DNA of 46,850 bases from DATATV01 sp035551355 (GTDB lineage: Bacteria > Actinomycetota > Actinomycetes > Mycobacteriales > Pseudonocardiaceae), in NCBI GenBank assembly GCA_035551355.1, contig DASZNF010000037.1, positions 1-46,850 of the forward strand. The letters run 5' to 3'. This document shows, piece after piece, positions 46,111-46,850 of this stretch (the first letter of the stretch is position 1; the number at the start of each line of letters is the position of its first letter). The position numbers were made by a program, and so were the translations under genes. Under the pieces are notes generated by a model that saw only the letters and a program-made list of their open reading frames with translations, searched no databases and was not told where the DNA came from.

Positions 46111-46314
46111 ATGAACAAGAATGTGGTTGTCACCGGCGGTGGTAGCGGCCTGGGGTTCGCCGTGGCGCGGTTGCTGGCCGACGATGGCGCCCGGGTGGTG
46201 ATCACCGGCCGTTCGCAGGCCACGCTGGACGCCGCGCGGGAGCGGCTCGCCTTCGACGCCACCTACAGCACCGGCACCGAACTCGTGGTTGACGGCGGCG
46301 CCACTCAGCTCTGA
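46111..46314 (+). pseudogene. SDR remnant with the middle deleted
   Basis: This 67-codon frame starts like an SDR (VVVTGGGSGLGFAVARLLA, cofactor-binding N-terminus to about residue 45) and ends like an SDR C-terminus (ATYSTGTELVVDGGATQL). The roughly 170-190 residues between, including the catalytic Ser, Tyr and Lys, are missing, with the join near RLAFDATY. The frame is intact and has a good GGGGGTAGGGC before its ATG, so a short product might still be made, but it cannot be an active SDR. It follows the complete SDR gene by three bases; both look like parts of one transcript. In-frame deletion is the simplest explanation. Confidence 0.75.
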
Positions 46315-46321
46315 ACCGCCT

Positions 46322-46850
46322 TTAGGACACTCGGTCCAGCGGCACCGCCCGGCGCATCGGGTGGGGCTGCGGCCGGGGTCCGGGCAGGTCGGCGACGCGG
46401 CCCAGGATGTGGGCGCGCAACCGCCGCAGCTCCGGGCCCGGCTCGGTGGCCAGTTCCTCGGCCAGTACCCGCTGCGCCACCTGAAAGGCGGCCAGCGCCT
46501 CGGCCCGCCGCCCGCACCGGTGCAGGGCCAGCATGAGCTGCGCGTGGCAGCGCTCCCGCAGCGGGTCCTCGGCCACCAGGGCGCGCAGCTCGGGCAGCAC
46601 CTGCTCGTGCCGGCCCAGGCGCAGTTCGGCGCCGATCCACCAGCCCGTGGTCTGCGCGCGCAGTTCGACCAGGTGCGGCACGTCCACGGTGTGCAGCGCG
46701 GGCGCGGCTACATCGGACAACGGCGTGCCCCGCCACAGGGCCAGCGCGGCGCCGAACTCCTTGGCCGCGTCCGCCCACCGGCCCCGCTCGGCGGAGCGTT
46801 TGCCGCGGTCGCGGATCGCGGTGAACCGCCACAGATCCAGGCCGTTGTCC
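46322..46850 (-). CDS. SARP/BTAD-type transcriptional regulator, C-terminal part
   Basis: An open frame of 176 codons continuing off the right edge; no start is in the window. The sequence DLWRF...RGRWADAAKEFGAALALWRG...PLSDVA, then ERCHAQLMLALHRCGRRAEAL (a TPR-like helix pair) and RVLAEELATEPGPELRRLR, is the bacterial transcriptional activation domain (BTAD) of SARP/AfsR-type regulators. The winged-helix DNA-binding domain should lie beyond the edge. The protein ends shortly after BTAD, so no NB-ARC ATPase follows; it is a small SARP, often a pathway-specific activator. Its stop lies eight bases from the end of the convergent SDR remnant. Confidence 0.88.
   Translation of the reverse strand, partial: DNGLDLWRFTAIRDRGKRSAERGRWADAAKEFGAALALWRGTPLSDVAAPALHTVDVPHLVELRAQTTGWWIGAELRLGRHEQVLPELRALVAEDPLRERCHAQLMLALHRCGRRAEALAAFQVAQRVLAEELATEPGPELRRLRAHILGRVADLPGPRPQPHPMRRAVPLDRVS

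Overview
The window is very GC-rich and densely coded, with many GTG starts, 1-4 bp gene overlaps, a complete Mce lipid-import operon and SARP/PucR/LysR/AraC-type regulators. This points to a filamentous actinomycete, probably of the Pseudonocardiales type (family-level inference; no rRNA or tRNA gene is present to fix it). No CRISPR array, rRNA or tRNA was seen. No gap between genes exceeds about 235 bases.

Left part (1-10243). A minus-strand formate dehydrogenase operon encodes the alpha, beta and NrfD-type membrane subunits. Its catalytic subunit is interrupted by an in-frame UGA that reads as selenocysteine: a near-canonical bacterial SECIS hairpin with a GGTCT loop follows at the E. coli-like spacing. 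Upstream lies an aminobutyraldehyde-type aldehyde dehydrogenase. Then come a small surface protein with a discoidin (F5/8C) domain, a Clp-N-domain protein and a GT-C-type membrane glycosyltransferase carrying an 89-residue glycine-rich insert.

Arabinan block (10377-18074). A sigma70-like promoter with two dyad operators drives GH51 arabinofuranosidase, an ABC sugar-binding lipoprotein, two permeases, an unrecognised barrel-like protein and a GH127 beta-L-arabinofuranosidase. The genes overlap or nearly touch. This looks like uptake of arabino-oligosaccharides followed by cytoplasmic hydrolysis. No ATPase is present, so a shared MsiK-type ATPase elsewhere is expected.

Regulator and housekeeping block (18185-26119). 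This holds a PucR-type regulator, an M20 amidohydrolase, a YeiH-type membrane protein divergent from a LysR regulator, an MBL-fold hydrolase divergent from an AraC regulator with paired direct repeats, and an MFS exporter whose end overlaps the araC-type gene tail to tail.

Mce block (26199-37144, minus strand). Eleven co-directional genes form one apparent operon: secreted protein A, secreted/anchored protein B, YrbE-A, YrbE-B, MceA-F and secreted protein C. Protein B looks like a fusion of an A-like N-terminal domain and a C-like C-terminal domain. The operon therefore appears to carry its own extracellular three-protein module around a standard lipid importer. I consider this the most promising little-described system in the window.

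Right part (37357-46850). A Tat-exported GH28 polygalacturonase is divergent from a serine hydrolase, with a dyad operator between them; a 32-bp perfect palindrome separates GH28 from the Mce operon. A large secreted GH78 rhamnosidase with two discoidin domains follows. GH28, GH78, GH51 and GH127 together suggest growth on pectin (rhamnogalacturonan I with arabinan side chains). The window ends with a LysR regulator divergent from an SDR oxidoreductase, an SDR remnant with its middle deleted, and the C-terminal part of a SARP/BTAD regulator.
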